Source: Phycomyces blakesleeanus NRRL 1555(-)
Taxonomy: Eukaryota > Mucoromycota > Mucoromycetes > Mucorales > Phycomycetaceae
Assembly: GCF_001638985.1 (NCBI RefSeq)
Contig: NW_017265189.1
Span: 124,001-188,000, forward strand
DNA length: 64,000 nucleotides
Direction of reading: 5' to 3'
Under the pieces are notes generated by a model that was given only the letters and a program-made list of their open reading frames with translations, was not told where the DNA came from and ran no database searches. Below are positions 33,801-44,276 of this stretch, piece by piece. Within the stretch, counting starts at the first letter, position 1, and each line of letters opens with the position of its first letter. A program made the translations under genes and the position numbers.

Positions 33801-35621
33801 GTTGCATGGTTCTATGATGAATTCTTTGTTATGTTTTTGTAATTTCCAGCTGTCATTGAGCCAATCAGGGACAGGTTCTGCCTGTTGGAGCCAAGTACGA
33901 CCTAAGATCAAGTCGAACTTCATTGGGAACACATATGCTTCTACAGAGTCCTTGTATCCATTGAGGGAAATAGGTATGGTGATCTTCTTGGTAATTGCAA
34001 TGCGATGTCCACCAGCTGTCTCTACTTGTCTGTCATTAACGTGTACCACATTGCTTGCTAGTCTTGAAATCTCTGGGGTGACATAATTTGCGCTTACCCC
34101 ACTGTTGATCAGTACTGAGATAACTTTATCTTCATAAACGGCCTCATATAATAGTAAGTCTGTATTGACAGTAGAGTTGAGTTGCTCTAAATGCATCAAA
34201 TCTTCATTGCAAGTAGTAGGGACATCGAAATATTGGTAAGACAAAGCTTTATTATCATGTTCTTCATAATTACCACTATTGTAATCTTTTACATCCCTGT
34301 TAGGGTGGGGGTCTTGGTCCTCACACAACTGATTCCCCTTTAGCTCAGTTGTATGGAATGAGAATTCCTTGCGGCCTTGTGCCTTGGCTTGTCCTTCGTC
34401 TAACTGGCAGATGGCAGCAGTACGTTCTGAACAGAAACGGCAGAGGTGTCCAATCTGGCCACACCAGAAACACTCGCGGTTATCTCTACCTCCTTGTTGG
34501 TGTGGTCTCACGTTGGAACGGCTGGCGGAGCTTCAGTTACTGTGCTGGCCTGAGCGTCCCTGGTAGTTGGTCCGCATTGACCCCCTCCCCTCCATAGCAT
34601 CAAGGTCCATAGGGGTGGGACCATCATCGCGAACATACTGCGGAACAACCTCTGGGCGGGAAGTGGGGACAGGGCGGTGGCCATTCTCAAAAGCTAGGGC
34701 AGTGCGGGCAGCTTCGGCAAGGTCCAAGGGTTCCTGGAAGCGGACTTGGCTGCGAGTTTCAGGACGCAAACCACTAACAAATCTGTCTAGAGCCTCGTCC
34801 TCAGTCATGGATGGAATATCCATACATAGATCTTGAAAAGTGTTGATATATGATTCAACAGAACCAGTCTGGCACAGGGAGCAAATGCGATCTTATGCAT
34901 TTTGAACAGAGTGGACAGGATGGAAATTGTCATTGAGCAAATGAGTAAAAGTGCACCAGTCCAAGGTTCTGGTACCATTATCTTCCAGACGACGCCACCA
35001 GACATCAGCACGGTCACAGAGCAAAGTTATGGCATACAACGTTCAGCTGTCATAATCCATGCAGTGGAGCTCAGCAAAATGTTCCATGGAACAAACCCAA
35101 CCATCGATTGCATTGGCAGAGCGGGCCCCATGATAAAAATCTGGCCGTTCTATCTGGACCAAGGGAGGCAAAGATACTGGAGCAGGAACAGAGTTCGGGC
35201 CAGTATAAGCAGCAGGTGGTTGAGAGCTATGGAGAGCAGTGGTAAAAGCCGCAATCAACTCGGGCATGGTCATGGCAGCTGGGGCAGCAAGAGCAGCAGG
35301 GTCGACTGGAGCAGGAGGAGTACTCATGGGCAAAGAGCTGGGAACAGGTATGTGGACCGGAGAGTTGGGAACAAGAGGTGTAGAAACAGGTACACCAGAT
35401 AGTTTGGCAACTATGTTTTGGGCTTGAGTGTCCCAAAAAGATACACGGGAAGGAGAGGAATGGAGACGCTGGTCTTCAGGAAGTGAAGGCACAGTATGGG
35501 AAGCAGCAAAAGAACTAGCAAGTTCAGCGGGAAGCAAGATCTGAACTCGTTCTTCGATTTCAAATTTTTTCTTCTGGGCGTTGGTAAACTAGACACTGTT
35601 CTGGTCAGAGGAACTATTCAT
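30783..35621 (-). pseudogene. Gypsy gag-pol, single frame with about nine nonsense codons
   Basis: All pieces from ATG 35621 to 30783 are in one frame, so gag and pol were one polyprotein. Gag has a CCHC knuckle (CFWCGQIGHLCRFC, near 34440). The protease site reads LINSGVSANYV, with the catalytic Asp of DSG replaced by Asn. Reverse transcriptase shows LGLIRSSASPWGAPILFVKK, LDLKSRYHQV and YLDDILIF. RNase H begins ETDASNFGVGAVL. Integrase has the HHCC finger (H-GFGH...CHKCQ) and catalytic Asp, Asp, Glu in WHLDFIG, ILTDYGANF and GKCEHLNG. A tail with QFKHPFIVMNKNNKYGTYQL resembles the post-integrase region. Stops lie near 35591, 35043, 34876, 34530, 33681, 32940, 32772, 32193 and 31290. Most can be read as C-to-T changes. 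Confidence 0.88.
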
Positions 35622-36102
35622 TCAGCTACCAATTGTCAAGTCTCGATCTGATATTTCTTTTCTGGCACTTGTAACTAAGTTGCAGAATCAATACCACTGG
35701 GGATCATCAAGTTTATGAATAGTTTTTAGATAAGAATAAAGATACTTTTTATTAATTATATTTCTTTACTATTTATACAAAATAATATATGATTTCTAAT
35801 TAAAAAAATAACTACAATAATATGTCTTAGATGCATGTTGTTTAGTAATAGAGAGCTGTTTAAATTTGAGACATATCCTTTCATCTGATGCAAGCCCCCT
35901 TTTATTTTCTTTTTTGAATTAATTTATGCAAAACCATCTGAAACATCTGTTTTTAGTAAGTTGAATATCTTGATTTTTCTTGTTTGAATAAGAAATATTG
36001 ATGATATCTTGCAAGCATAATCATTAAGCTATATAAAGCCCAGTTTTTTCAGAATTCTAATATTTTTTCACTTTTCTTGCATATATATATTCTAATACAA
36101 TA

Positions 36103-37062
36103 ATGCCTCCAAAAAGAACCTCTAAGAACGCTGAGAACAGCAACAAGAAACTGCGAATCAAGCAGTATAAACTTTCTGGATTTGAGGAAGAGAAGAAGTC
36201 AAAGAAGGCACATGGTTTCTGGAACAATACCAAAGAGTTGGTGCTCTTACAGGAATACGCGCACCTTTTCCCCCCTTCTTTGAAGAAAGGTGCACACAAG
36301 AAGGCATGGCGGGACATTGTTAAAAGTGTCAATGACGTGACACCTGGCAAGACAGAGCTGTCTTACAACACTTGCCGTCGCAAAATGTTGAAACTTGTAG
36401 ACATCTACAAGAATGCCTTTGAGGAGAGGACTGTTGCTGATACCTTGGGTGCAAATAGAAACAGGCCAGAGGTAGAGAAGGCTGTCCGAAAGATCCTTGA
36501 CAAGGTAGAGTCAAATTTATATTTAGTTTCCTTTCAGTTTTCTAATTACATACATATATTTAATTAAATGTAGAAAGAGCAGCACAAGGCGTTCAAGGTT
36601 TTTGGTCATAATAAGGAGATTGCCAGACAGGACTTTAAGCTTGGCCTTGAAGGCCGTGTACGGGCAATTGCGTCAGGAGCTCCTGACCAGATCACAAATC
36701 TCAGGCAAAAATACCAAGATTTTATCAAAAAGATCAATGCAGAAATGCATGAAAATTTCCCAGCAGAGAGCTCTGCTATGGCTGCGGCCCAACCAGTTGG
36801 CAGTCAAGCTAGCTCAGCTAGCATTGAGGATGAGGAGGGCAAGGAGGGCGGGGAGAATGAGAACGCAGATAAGGAGAATGAGAACGTGGATGAGGACGTG
36901 GATGAGTACGTGGATGAGGTCGAGGATGAGGATCATCTGAAGGTGGGAAATGAAGTCCCAGAGTCCCAGGCTACCCACCATGCTGAAGTCATGGGGGTGC
37001 TGAAGCAGATACTTCAGAAGATGTGCAATATCAAAGAGGAATTAAAAAAAACAAGAAAATAA
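36103..37062 (+). CDS. Harbinger-1 Myb/SANT-like accessory protein, intact
   Basis: Two exons (36103-36504 and 36574-37062), joined by a 69-nt GT-AG intron in phase 0, give a complete protein of 296 residues. The N-terminus is basic (MPPKRTSKNAENSNKK). Around residues 40-110 is a tryptophan-containing helical domain (GFWNNTKELVLLQEYAH, KAWRDIVKSVND, TCRRKMLKLVDIYK) resembling the Myb/SANT-like DNA-binding domain of Harbinger ORF1 proteins. A central acidic region (EDEEGKEGGENENAD, DEDVDEYVDEVEDED) and a C-terminal helix (EVMGVLKQILQKM) follow. In known systems this protein brings the transposase to DNA and the nucleus. It has no stops, whereas the transposase does. Confidence 0.8.
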
Positions 37063-37096
37063 TGATAAAAGCATAAAAATTTAAGTATTAAATTAT

Positions 37097-38340
37097 TTAA
37101 AATAATATATCATCTTCATCTTCTCTGTCTATTTTATCACGTCTTAATCCAGAGATATACTCCTCAAGAGTCGGTGGCTCTAAACCAAAATATAAACTTG
37201 TTGGCAATCTATTGTGACCAGTACAGTGGATCATATTTTTGAATACTGTGGATAGCATGTACACAGTTGCTGGACTTGTTTCCCCTGTTTTCATGGCATA
37301 CTTATACTTGAAATACTTAAAGTACTTCTGTACTTCCCCAAATTCCCACTCTACTGCCACTCGCACTTTTGACATACTCTTGTTAATTTTTTTTATCTAA
37401 ATCTATTGTACATGGTTAATATATTATACAATCTTTGTCGACAATCTTTTATGGTTACTATACCACTAAGAGATACGCCTTCAAATAGTGAGTATAGGCA
37501 CTTGGAAACCATGTAAGCTGGATTGCCGTACAAGGCAAATGGCAATTCGACATCTGGTACAATATCCAAGTATTTTTCCACTCTTGCTTCTGTTTTGGAC
37601 ATGGTATATATGTACTGATCATGTCTAGAGCCAACATATGGTCCAAGCAAGCTGCTTGTGATCCCATCAGAAGTAACAATAGACTGGTACTTCAAAGCAT
37701 GCATGTGCTTCCAACTATTGTAAAAAGCTTTTTGAACTTTATTACCTTGGCTTGGTCTTGATATTGCTTGCATAGTACCATCAATGAAACTAACAATGTT
37801 TGGCAGTGCTACACCTTTGTCGTAGATTGCACTTGCAAACCTTTCCAAGTTTTCCAGGTGAAATTACTTAATATTGAATTGAAGTCCCCATTTAATCTGG
37901 CTCATAACAATGCTTTCAAATCCTTGGCAAACTACAGATACATTGCTTTCACTCATTTCAAAAAGTATAGACATATCACCTAAGTGTCTTGGAAAGCTGT
38001 ACTGATTGAGTAACATTGCAAAGCCAAGGTTCTTACGGACTTGTATACTTGAAAAACGGTACACATGATCCAATCTGAGTGCTGTTGTTATTCTCTCAAT
38101 TTCACCCAAAGTGAAACAAAATAGATATATACAAGTATTGTTACTCAAGAGATTTAGGTTTAGTTTGCTATATCTAGCTCTCCTGGCTCTTCTAATCTCT
38201 TGAGATATGGTTTCTTCTTCATTCTGCTGTTGCTCTTGCTGCTGTTGCTCTTGCTGCTGTTGCTGTTCTTGATGTTGTTGTTGTTGTTGTCTTTGTTGTT
38301 GTTGTTGTTGCCTTTGTTGCCTTTGTTGATGAACTTGGGC
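37097..38340 (-). pseudogene. Harbinger-1 DDE transposase
   Basis: DDE transposase of the DDE_Tnp_4/Harbinger type. The N-terminal part is a Gln-rich tract (CAA/CAG runs, 38217-38335) followed by IRRARRARYSKLNLNLL. The body shows ITTALRLDHVYRFSS and MSESNVSVV; the catalytic part shows SFIDGTMQAISRP (first Asp), SDGITSSLLGPYVGSRHDQYIY (second Asp) and ALYGNPAYMVS, where GDPAY is usual. The last part has MSKVRVAVEWEFGEV. A TAA at 37864 (FNIK*FHLENLERF) breaks the frame and fits CAA to TAA. The segment between 37393 and 37375 probably holds an intron. The start codon is unclear. Confidence 0.78.
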
Positions 38341-38725
38341 GTGATTGCTAATGTTATATTCGGAATGATTGGTTATTTTATTTTGAATTTAGATGATCAA
38401 TTTGAGTATAAAGAAGTTGTTAAAGAATGAAGCTCATGCATAATATTTTCACAAGCTATATTGTTGATGCAACATGATGGTACACATATGGTGTATTAGA
38501 GAATAAATTTTAAAAAAATGTTCCAACTTAAGTACCTTTTTTGGGCGTAGATACAAGGCAACTTTAAACAGCTCTCTAATATTTTCTACAAATATATTTA
38601 TTATCTTAAATATCTAAAACATATACAAAAAACCAATTGGCAATGACAAGATATTTTACTATAAAAGTCAATCATTATTGATTGTTTATGAATTTTAATT
38701 TTGATTGTCACTGTCAATTGTGACA

Positions 38726-39109
38726 GTTTTATGTTGCAAGAAGCTTTAAATTATAAGAATATATAGAAGCAGTGACAAGCCTTTACTTTTGTTATTTTTT
38801 TTGGAATCTTAATATTTTTTATATACACTATAGTGGAGAGAATGATAACATATTATCACTTTGGTAACATAACTGCCTTTTTTTACTTAATAAAAAATGG
38901 CAGTTATGACTCTATATATAATCAAAACAGGCACTGTGGATTTCTGAAGGTTTATGGGGTTTTAAAGCTCCGAATTCAAACTCTGCCCTTTGCTTACAGT
39001 GTCATAAAGCAATCTGTAGATCACTAGTTCAATTCTCACAAAAGACATATAACATATTTAGTGAAATATAACATATTTAAATCATTATTATTAATTTTTT
39101 TAAAGTTTG
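38726..39109. other. Unassigned AT-rich spacer
   Basis: No protein or element end recognised. A stretch near 38995-39045 (TTCAATTCTCAC preceded by ATAAAGCAATCTGTAGATC) slightly resembles a tRNA B-box region but does not fold as a tRNA. Confidence 0.4.
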
Positions 39110-39226
39110 TTTTCTCTATCAATTTGTGACGTGTTGTGACGTGCATATACTTAAAACAATGCCGTGAATGTAAGCTATATAGATTCAGTTTGAGCGTCAC
39201 ATAACGTCACAAATTGATAGAGAAAA
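39110..39226. repeat. Foldback repeat, 36-nt arms
   Basis: Left arm begins TTTTCTCTATCAATTTGTGA and the right arm ends with its exact complement; after ACGT the arms stay similar (GTTGTGACGTG against TATGTGACGCTC). The loop is about 46 nt. It could be a foldback or MITE-type element. I found no clear flanking duplication. A related TCACGTGCCACGTCAC stretch lies at 39299. Confidence 0.6.
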
Positions 39227-39408
39227 TATAATTATAAAATTTATAGTATCTATTTTAAGTGTTATAATCTTATAAATAATATAGTTTGTGTGGCTTAGTC
39301 ACGTGCCACGTCACAGAAAAGTTTTTTTGACAGCTTTTATTTTGTTTAAATATTATGTTCATTTTTTTTTGCTTTCTTTTCTTTTATTTCTATTTTATTT
39401 ATTTTCAA

Positions 39409-40609
39409 ATGGATAATCAATCTTCTTTATCAATTTGTCCATTATCTATTCCTTCTTTGAGCTATGTAATGGCGTCAACATATACATCTGAAGTTGCAAA
39501 ACAGTAAGTAAAAAGGTTATTTTTAATTATTATATACTAATATTTAATATATATAAAGATATTTGATTGCACAAGGTGCTTTATATCCAAGAAATCATAT
39601 TATTTTTACTTGTTCTGGTGGCAGTTCTATGGACTATATATTTGAAAAAGACAGAGGCTACAGTTACAGATGCAGTAGAGTAAACAGCATGGGAGCAACA
39701 TGTTGTAAAAGAGAAAGAAAATCTGAAAGATTGGATTCTTTCTTTGCACAAAGACATTTTTCCTATGATGTTGTTATGTAAGGAATATATTACTGGTTAA
39801 ACTGGATTCCTAGAATGACAATGGGAGTTATGCTTGGTGTTTCTCCAGAAACTATGAGACATCTCATTGTTAGTATTCACCAATTGATTCAAATGGATTT
39901 AACGAACAATGACATAAGAATTGGTAAGTTTATAAGAGTTAAATATATATAGATATATTAAATATTTTTATAGGAGGTATTGATGCCAATGGTCAATTCA
40001 TTATTGTTGAAATTGATGAAAGCAAATTTGGAAAGAGGAAATATCACTGAGGACATCGAGTAGAAGGTGTTTGGGTTCAGGGGGGTATTGAGAAAATAGC
40101 AGAACGAAAAACATTTTTGGTGACAGTTCCTCAGAGAGATGCTGCAACTCTCCTTCAAGTGATAAAGCAGTATGTAAAGCCTAATAGCATTATTCACACA
40201 GATTGCTGGGCTGCATATGGGGGATTGACATCAGTGGTTGATATGAACTATACTCATAGAACAGTCAATCACAATGTTGAGTATGTTATATCTGATGGTA
40301 TTCATACCAATACTATAGAAGGTAAAATATTATAAAAGATAAAATTATTTTATTAACTTTTATTACATAGGTCTGTGGAACAGAATAAAAATGAACTGCA
40401 ATGCCAGATTGCAAACAAAACAAATGGTGCCATGGATGTTGATGGAATTCATATGGAGAAAAAAATATGAGAACAGATTGTGGCAAGTAATGCTAAAGAT
40501 ATTAGCTGAGGTTTCTTTTGGAAGCATTGTTGAAAACCCAATATTTACAAATTATGAATATTTAGAAGATGATGAAGATAAAGAATATATTGATTCTACA
40601 ATGTTTTAA
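39409..40609 (+). pseudogene. Merlin-type (IS1016/IS1595-like) transposase
   Basis: Four exons: 39409-39503, 39559-39923, 39974-40321, 40371-40609. Introns of 49-55 nt are GT-AG and join codons cleanly. The catalytic core matches the Merlin/IS1595 group: EIDESKFGKRKY (Asp), VEGVWVQGGIE, NSIIHTDCWAAYGGL (Asp), HRTVNHNVEYV, HTNTIEGLWNRIK (Glu). The second exon has CSGGSSMDYIFEKDRGYSYRC with paired Cys that may bind zinc. TAA at 39779-39781 and TGA at 40048-40050 (KYH*GHRVEG) break it; both fit C-to-T change. I could not define terminal repeats. Confidence 0.8.
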
Positions 40610-40743
40610 TAAAAATATAAGAAATATAGATTTAAATTAATTTGTATTAATAATATTAAAATGATAATATAAAAAAAAACATAAATACATTTTAATTCAA
40701 ATATATCAAAAGAACAACATCATTCAACATCTATTAATAGGTA

Positions 40744-41054
40744 TGTCATTTCCGATCTGATTGGTCTTCCTTTTACTATAACAAAGCCAAAAGATCAAAC
40801 CCACTGGGAATCAAGGAGTATATGTAAAATCAAAGAGAGAATAAAAGATACTTTTTATTGATATGAATTGAATTGTCTTATATAGTTTTCTAGACTAATA
40901 CTGCGCATTATCTGCAGTAGCTATTATATTATATTTAAATGAAAGAAGAGTCATTATACTGCGGTTAATGCTCAGAAAGATGTTACTGCGCATAAAGAGA
41001 TACTGCAGTTAACCATCTTCAGATTTTACGGATTCGTCAAAATAATGTCCGACA
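40744..41054 (+). mobile_element. Solo LTR-3 with 4-bp duplication
   Basis: 311 bp, starting TGTCATTTCC and ending GTCCGACA, flanked by GGTA at 40740-40743 and 41055-41058. It shares CTTCCTTTTACTATAACAAA, AGATACTTTTTATTGATATG and ATACTGCGCATTATCTGCAG with 30140-30450 (inverted) and 53079-53386. It includes a TATATAG and a poly(A) type signal context. No internal sequence remains. Confidence 0.8.
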
Positions 41055-41546
41055 GGTATAAGATAAGCTTTATATCTTAAAAAAATCAAATAAAAAATAC
41101 AGTGCAAAATGAATCCAGTCAGAATCAAACCAGAGTCTCTGCATCACCAAACCATAACTGTAACAAGTAGGCCACAAGTATATGTAGTTGAAAAACATTT
41201 ATTATGTTAAATCTATAGCCCCTAATTTAAAAACATATCTGTTAACTTTCTTACATAAACTTTGAAACTGCATTATCTTCACAACAAAAAACAGTACCAA
41301 AATGTGACGACTATTGATTAATATTTACAAAATTCAGGCTATCCAAATCCGGTTTTGCTGTTATTATAGAACAAATATTCGTAGAGTAATTTTAAAAAAA
41401 AGATATTAAAACACAGATATATAGAACACAAAAAGGATTGGTTTTTAGCTTAAGAACATTGATCTGATTTTGAAAACTCATAGAGATATTATCTATATCG
41501 GTAGTTTAAATCTGGCTTTAAAAAACCTGTAAACCTTCATTCAACC
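41055..41546. other. Unassigned spacer between LTR-3 and LINE-2 copy B
   Basis: AT-rich, no recognisable gene. On the - strand around 41101-41175 there is a faint tRNA-like B-box (GGTTTGATTCT), but no acceptor stem pairs. Confidence 0.4.
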
Positions 41547-42788
41547 ACACATTGTTGCTGCTGCTACAGCTGGTCTATCATCATACTAAAAAGTATGTTG
41601 TGGCTGTCTACGGCATTTTAACTGCTTTATCTTTGATGTTGCTTTGCTGAAGTCACATTCTATAGACTGACAAAAGACATGCCAAGACTGACATTTTGTT
41701 TGCTGAACATAGAATCAAAATTCAGCCTGTGCATGCTTGTGTTTAGTCCACAAAACAACTTTGTCAATACCTATTGCTAGGCATCATTTTTTGTAACATT
41801 GGTTACAACGATCCACTGCTGTTTGCAAAGCCACATTCCAAAAGGATTTCCAATGATTTGGGCAAGAGGGTCGATGTCCAATTGAGCTATTTAATGAGTC
41901 ATAAATGAGTGAATTGAACTTATCAGTGATAGCATCAATGTTGGGTCTAGTGAGTGGCGGATTCTGTACAATGTCTTGCAAGGTGGAAAGGAGGGAGGTC
42001 AAGTTTTGATTGAAGGTATGAGCATAAAGAGCATGGACATCAGGTTCATTGAGGCGTGAGAGGTTCCATGTCTTGCGTAATGGTAGTGGCATATTGGTAG
42101 AGTGCTGTAGATCATAGGTAAAGGAAAGTGATAAAAGGCGATGATCTGATCCAAGAGACAAGTCAGTAGCAATATGAAGAGAAGAATTGATGAGAGGCAT
42201 ATTAGTTATAAAGAGATCAATAATACTGCTGATTTCATAGTTGTTGTGGAATAAAATATATGTCGGTATGCAAGGTGCAAGATCTGCATTTACAACTGAT
42301 AGAGATCTCTCTTCTATCCAAGAACATAGTGCCAGTCCATGAGAATTTGATGCATAGTCACCAGTAACAGAGCCAAGTCTTGCATTGAAGTCACCACAAA
42401 GAATGATATCATGTGTTAAAGGAATGGAAGAGAGTACATATAGGACATCATAAGTGGGCATAGTTGGTGGAAGATATAAGCATACAATTCTGAGTGAGCC
42501 AATTTTGACAGCCAGAGCATATTTTGAGGGCATAGATATTTGAGTGACAGCATAAGGACAGTGAGGTGAGATTAGAACGGAAACACCCATAGAGCCCCTA
42601 TAGGTGCCAGCTACAGGAGAACCATACAAGTGAATTTGTGACCATGATGTGGGAAGACGTGAGGGGGAGAGGAGCCATGTTTCTGTAATGAAGAGCATAT
42701 GTAATGATTGACAGTGTTGAAGGGTATCTTGAATGGCTCTGGGTTGCAGGCCATTGGCATTCCATAATCCGATATTGAGATTACTCAT
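41547..42788 (-). pseudogene. LINE-2 copy B ORF2, endonuclease part only
   Basis: ATG 42788 (MSNLNIGLWNANGLQ). It contains the apurinic-type endonuclease with ITETW, LCGDFNARL, SIIDLFIT and GSDHRLL. It reads open to 41784 (CNQCYKK), after which stops appear and the sequence ends at 41547, before the reverse transcriptase. Not functional. Confidence 0.85.
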
Positions 42789-43690
42789 TCAGACATAGTG
42801 ACTGATGAGCTGCGCTGACATTTGAACAATGACCTACCAGTGGCATTAGTAAGAGTGGTGCGTGTAGGTATTTTATCTTCACTGATCCACCCTTCCTCAC
42901 AAAAGAAGTGACCAACTGGGATAGCAACGTGTGGGTGCAAGAACTGAAGGGCTTAAAGACATCTATCATGGTGAAGCATGGCAGCAGTGTTGGCAAGTTC
43001 ATGAGTGGACAGAGATGCATACTTGGGATCAGCAACATTATCAGGGTCAAGTGGATCAAATGCGTCCAAAATCTCAACAGAAGCAGTTGTCAGTTTGGCC
43101 TTAAATGTATCAGCATACTGGACATGAACAAGGATGCCAATGACACCTCTGGCTGGGAAGTTAATGTCCAAAAGTCGAGAAGAATCCACACCAAGAGTGC
43201 GGAGAGAGGAACGGACTTCTTTGTGTTTAAGGCGTCTTGATCTTGGAATATAAACATATTCATAACCTGAAGGACCAGAGGGAAGAGCAAACATATGAAC
43301 AGAAGCTGCAATACGGCGAGCAGAGGGAACAGTAGACATTTTTGGGGCAGTTACAGGAAGAGAAACACTGGCTTTCGTAGCCCAAGTGGAGGCTTCCAGA
43401 CCTGGTTCTTTGTTTTTGTCAGGAGCACCTACTGCGCCGGCTGGGTTCGAAAGTGAAATTTCTGAAAAGTTTTTTTCAGATGCACTCTGAGATCCTAATT
43501 GCTTCTGCAGATTAGCAATTGTTGTTCTAGCATGGTCTAATTCAGTAGTTAGTCTTGCATTCTCTGCTGCAAGTCGCTCCAACTGGTCGGTTCTGTTTTG
43601 CACATTCATGATTTGTGCCTGCAATGTTGTCAGGAATGAGGTAAGCTCGGTTGGCAATCCCTGCATGTTGCCGATTTGCAAATTGGCCAT
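42781..43690 (-). pseudogene. LINE-2 copy B ORF1
   Basis: From ATG 43690 (MANLQIGNMQ) it is the same protein as in copy A, with a coiled coil (RTDQLERLAAENARLTTEL) and the conserved YEYVYIPRSRRLKHKEV block. A TAA at 42953 (DRCL*ALQF) replaces the CAA codon present in copy A. The remaining part still reads in frame to the TGA overlapping the ORF2 start. Confidence 0.8.
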
Positions 43691-43926
43691 TGGGATTGAG
43701 AATGCAGATGGCGTGATGTTGTCTGATTGAGCTGAAATTTTTTTTGCTGACAGCTGGGATACCAAGGACAAGGACTGCACTACTTTTGGCAATGGGAGGT
43801 ACGTTTTTCGTGATGGATGGATCGTTTTGCGTAAAGATGTTGATGGATGGATACACTTTATATGTGGATTCGTCAAAAATAAAATTTTGGAACCAGGCAA
43901 ATAAAATGCTTAAGCGAAAGAGCAGT

Positions 43927-43941
43927 GCCTTCTTGGCTCAG
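43927..43941 (+). other. tRNA-Thr 5' stub (15 nt)
   Basis: GCCTTCTTGGCTCAG is identical to nucleotides 1-15 of tRNA-Thr at 48739 and is preceded by the same CTTAAGCGAAAGAGCAGT. It breaks off inside the A-box exactly where LINE-2 copy A begins (3' end of copy A). Confidence 0.9.
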
Positions 43942-44276
43942 GTTAAAGATTATATTTTATTAAAGGAGATAATGCTGGCGATCTATAGATCATATAGCCT
44001 CCAAAGTACAAAAAGAAGATATAAAAAAGTCTCAAGGGATCACAAAAGACAAAAAAAAGAGAGGGGAAAGAGAAGATCAAATCATACTAGCTTCAATGGC
44101 TGAATCTGCTCTCCACTTTGCAGCTGTGAAAATAGTTGTAACAGTGAAAGGGAGGAGACAGAATTGCAGAACAAAGAACTTTTCAGACAGCAAAGGACAA
44201 AAGAGAAAAAAGAGAGATAAAGGGAGTAAAGAACAATGAAAAGTGAAGAGCTATGAAAGAAAAGAAAAAGTCTAAA

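Larger units (their letters stand above)
35850..38577. mobile_element. Harbinger-1: complete PIF/Harbinger element (2728 bp)
   Basis: Terminal inverted repeats AGAGAGCTGTTTAAA and TTTAAACAGCTCTCT are perfect over 15 nt. The flanking triplet AAT occurs at 35847-35849 and 38578-38580, the 3-bp duplication expected for this superfamily. Inside are a Myb-like accessory gene on + and a convergent DDE transposase on -, the classic two-gene Harbinger layout. A second copy starts at 63029. Confidence 0.88.
30479..38725 (-). mobile_element. Ty3/Gypsy LTR retrotransposon with Harbinger-1 nested in its 5' LTR
   Basis: Left (3') LTR is 30479-30840. The right (5') LTR is 35634-35849 plus 38581-38725, interrupted by Harbinger-1. 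Ends read TGTCA...TGACA. Next to the left LTR, on the - strand, a purine tract AGGAGGGGGG precedes TAA-TGTCAGAG and is the likely polypurine tract. Next to the right LTR, TGGTAGCTGAATGAATAG begins 2 nt inside and is a candidate tRNA primer site. The gag-pol gene lies between. No matching target duplication was found at the outer ends. Confidence 0.85.
35634..38725 (-). repeat. 5' LTR of the Gypsy element, interrupted
   Basis: Outer part 38581-38725 and inner part 35634-35849 together give about 360 bp, matching the 362-bp left LTR. The break is at GTAAT/ATTTTC. In the left LTR the corresponding sequence GTGATATCTTC is continuous. Confidence 0.8.
41547..43941 (-). mobile_element. LINE-2 copy B: 3'-truncated copy ending in a tRNA-Thr stub
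   Basis: Matches LINE-2 copy A from its 5' end to the position equivalent to 46361 and then stops, so the reverse transcriptase and 3' UTR are absent. This is the reverse of normal LINE truncation. At the high-coordinate end the element is followed by the first 15 nt of tRNA-Thr (43927-43941), after which copy A begins. From about 42960 to 43941 it is almost identical to copy A, but below 42960 the two differ at several percent of sites, mainly transitions. Confidence 0.85.

Noticed and set aside
38200..38430. Poly-Leu reading frame on + (hydrophobic peptide)
   Set aside because: It is the antisense of the Gln-rich tract of the Harbinger-1 transposase on the - strand. The same shadow appears on - at 63176-63385.
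38995..39045. Second tRNA-like B-box (AGTTCAATTCTCAC)
   Set aside because: Flanking sequence does not fold into a cloverleaf, and no Pol III terminator lies at the right place.
41101..41175. tRNA-like segment on - with a B-box-like GGTTTGATTCT
   Set aside because: No acceptor or anticodon stem pairs and no clear A-box. It could be an old tRNA-derived SINE piece, but the sequence does not support a call.
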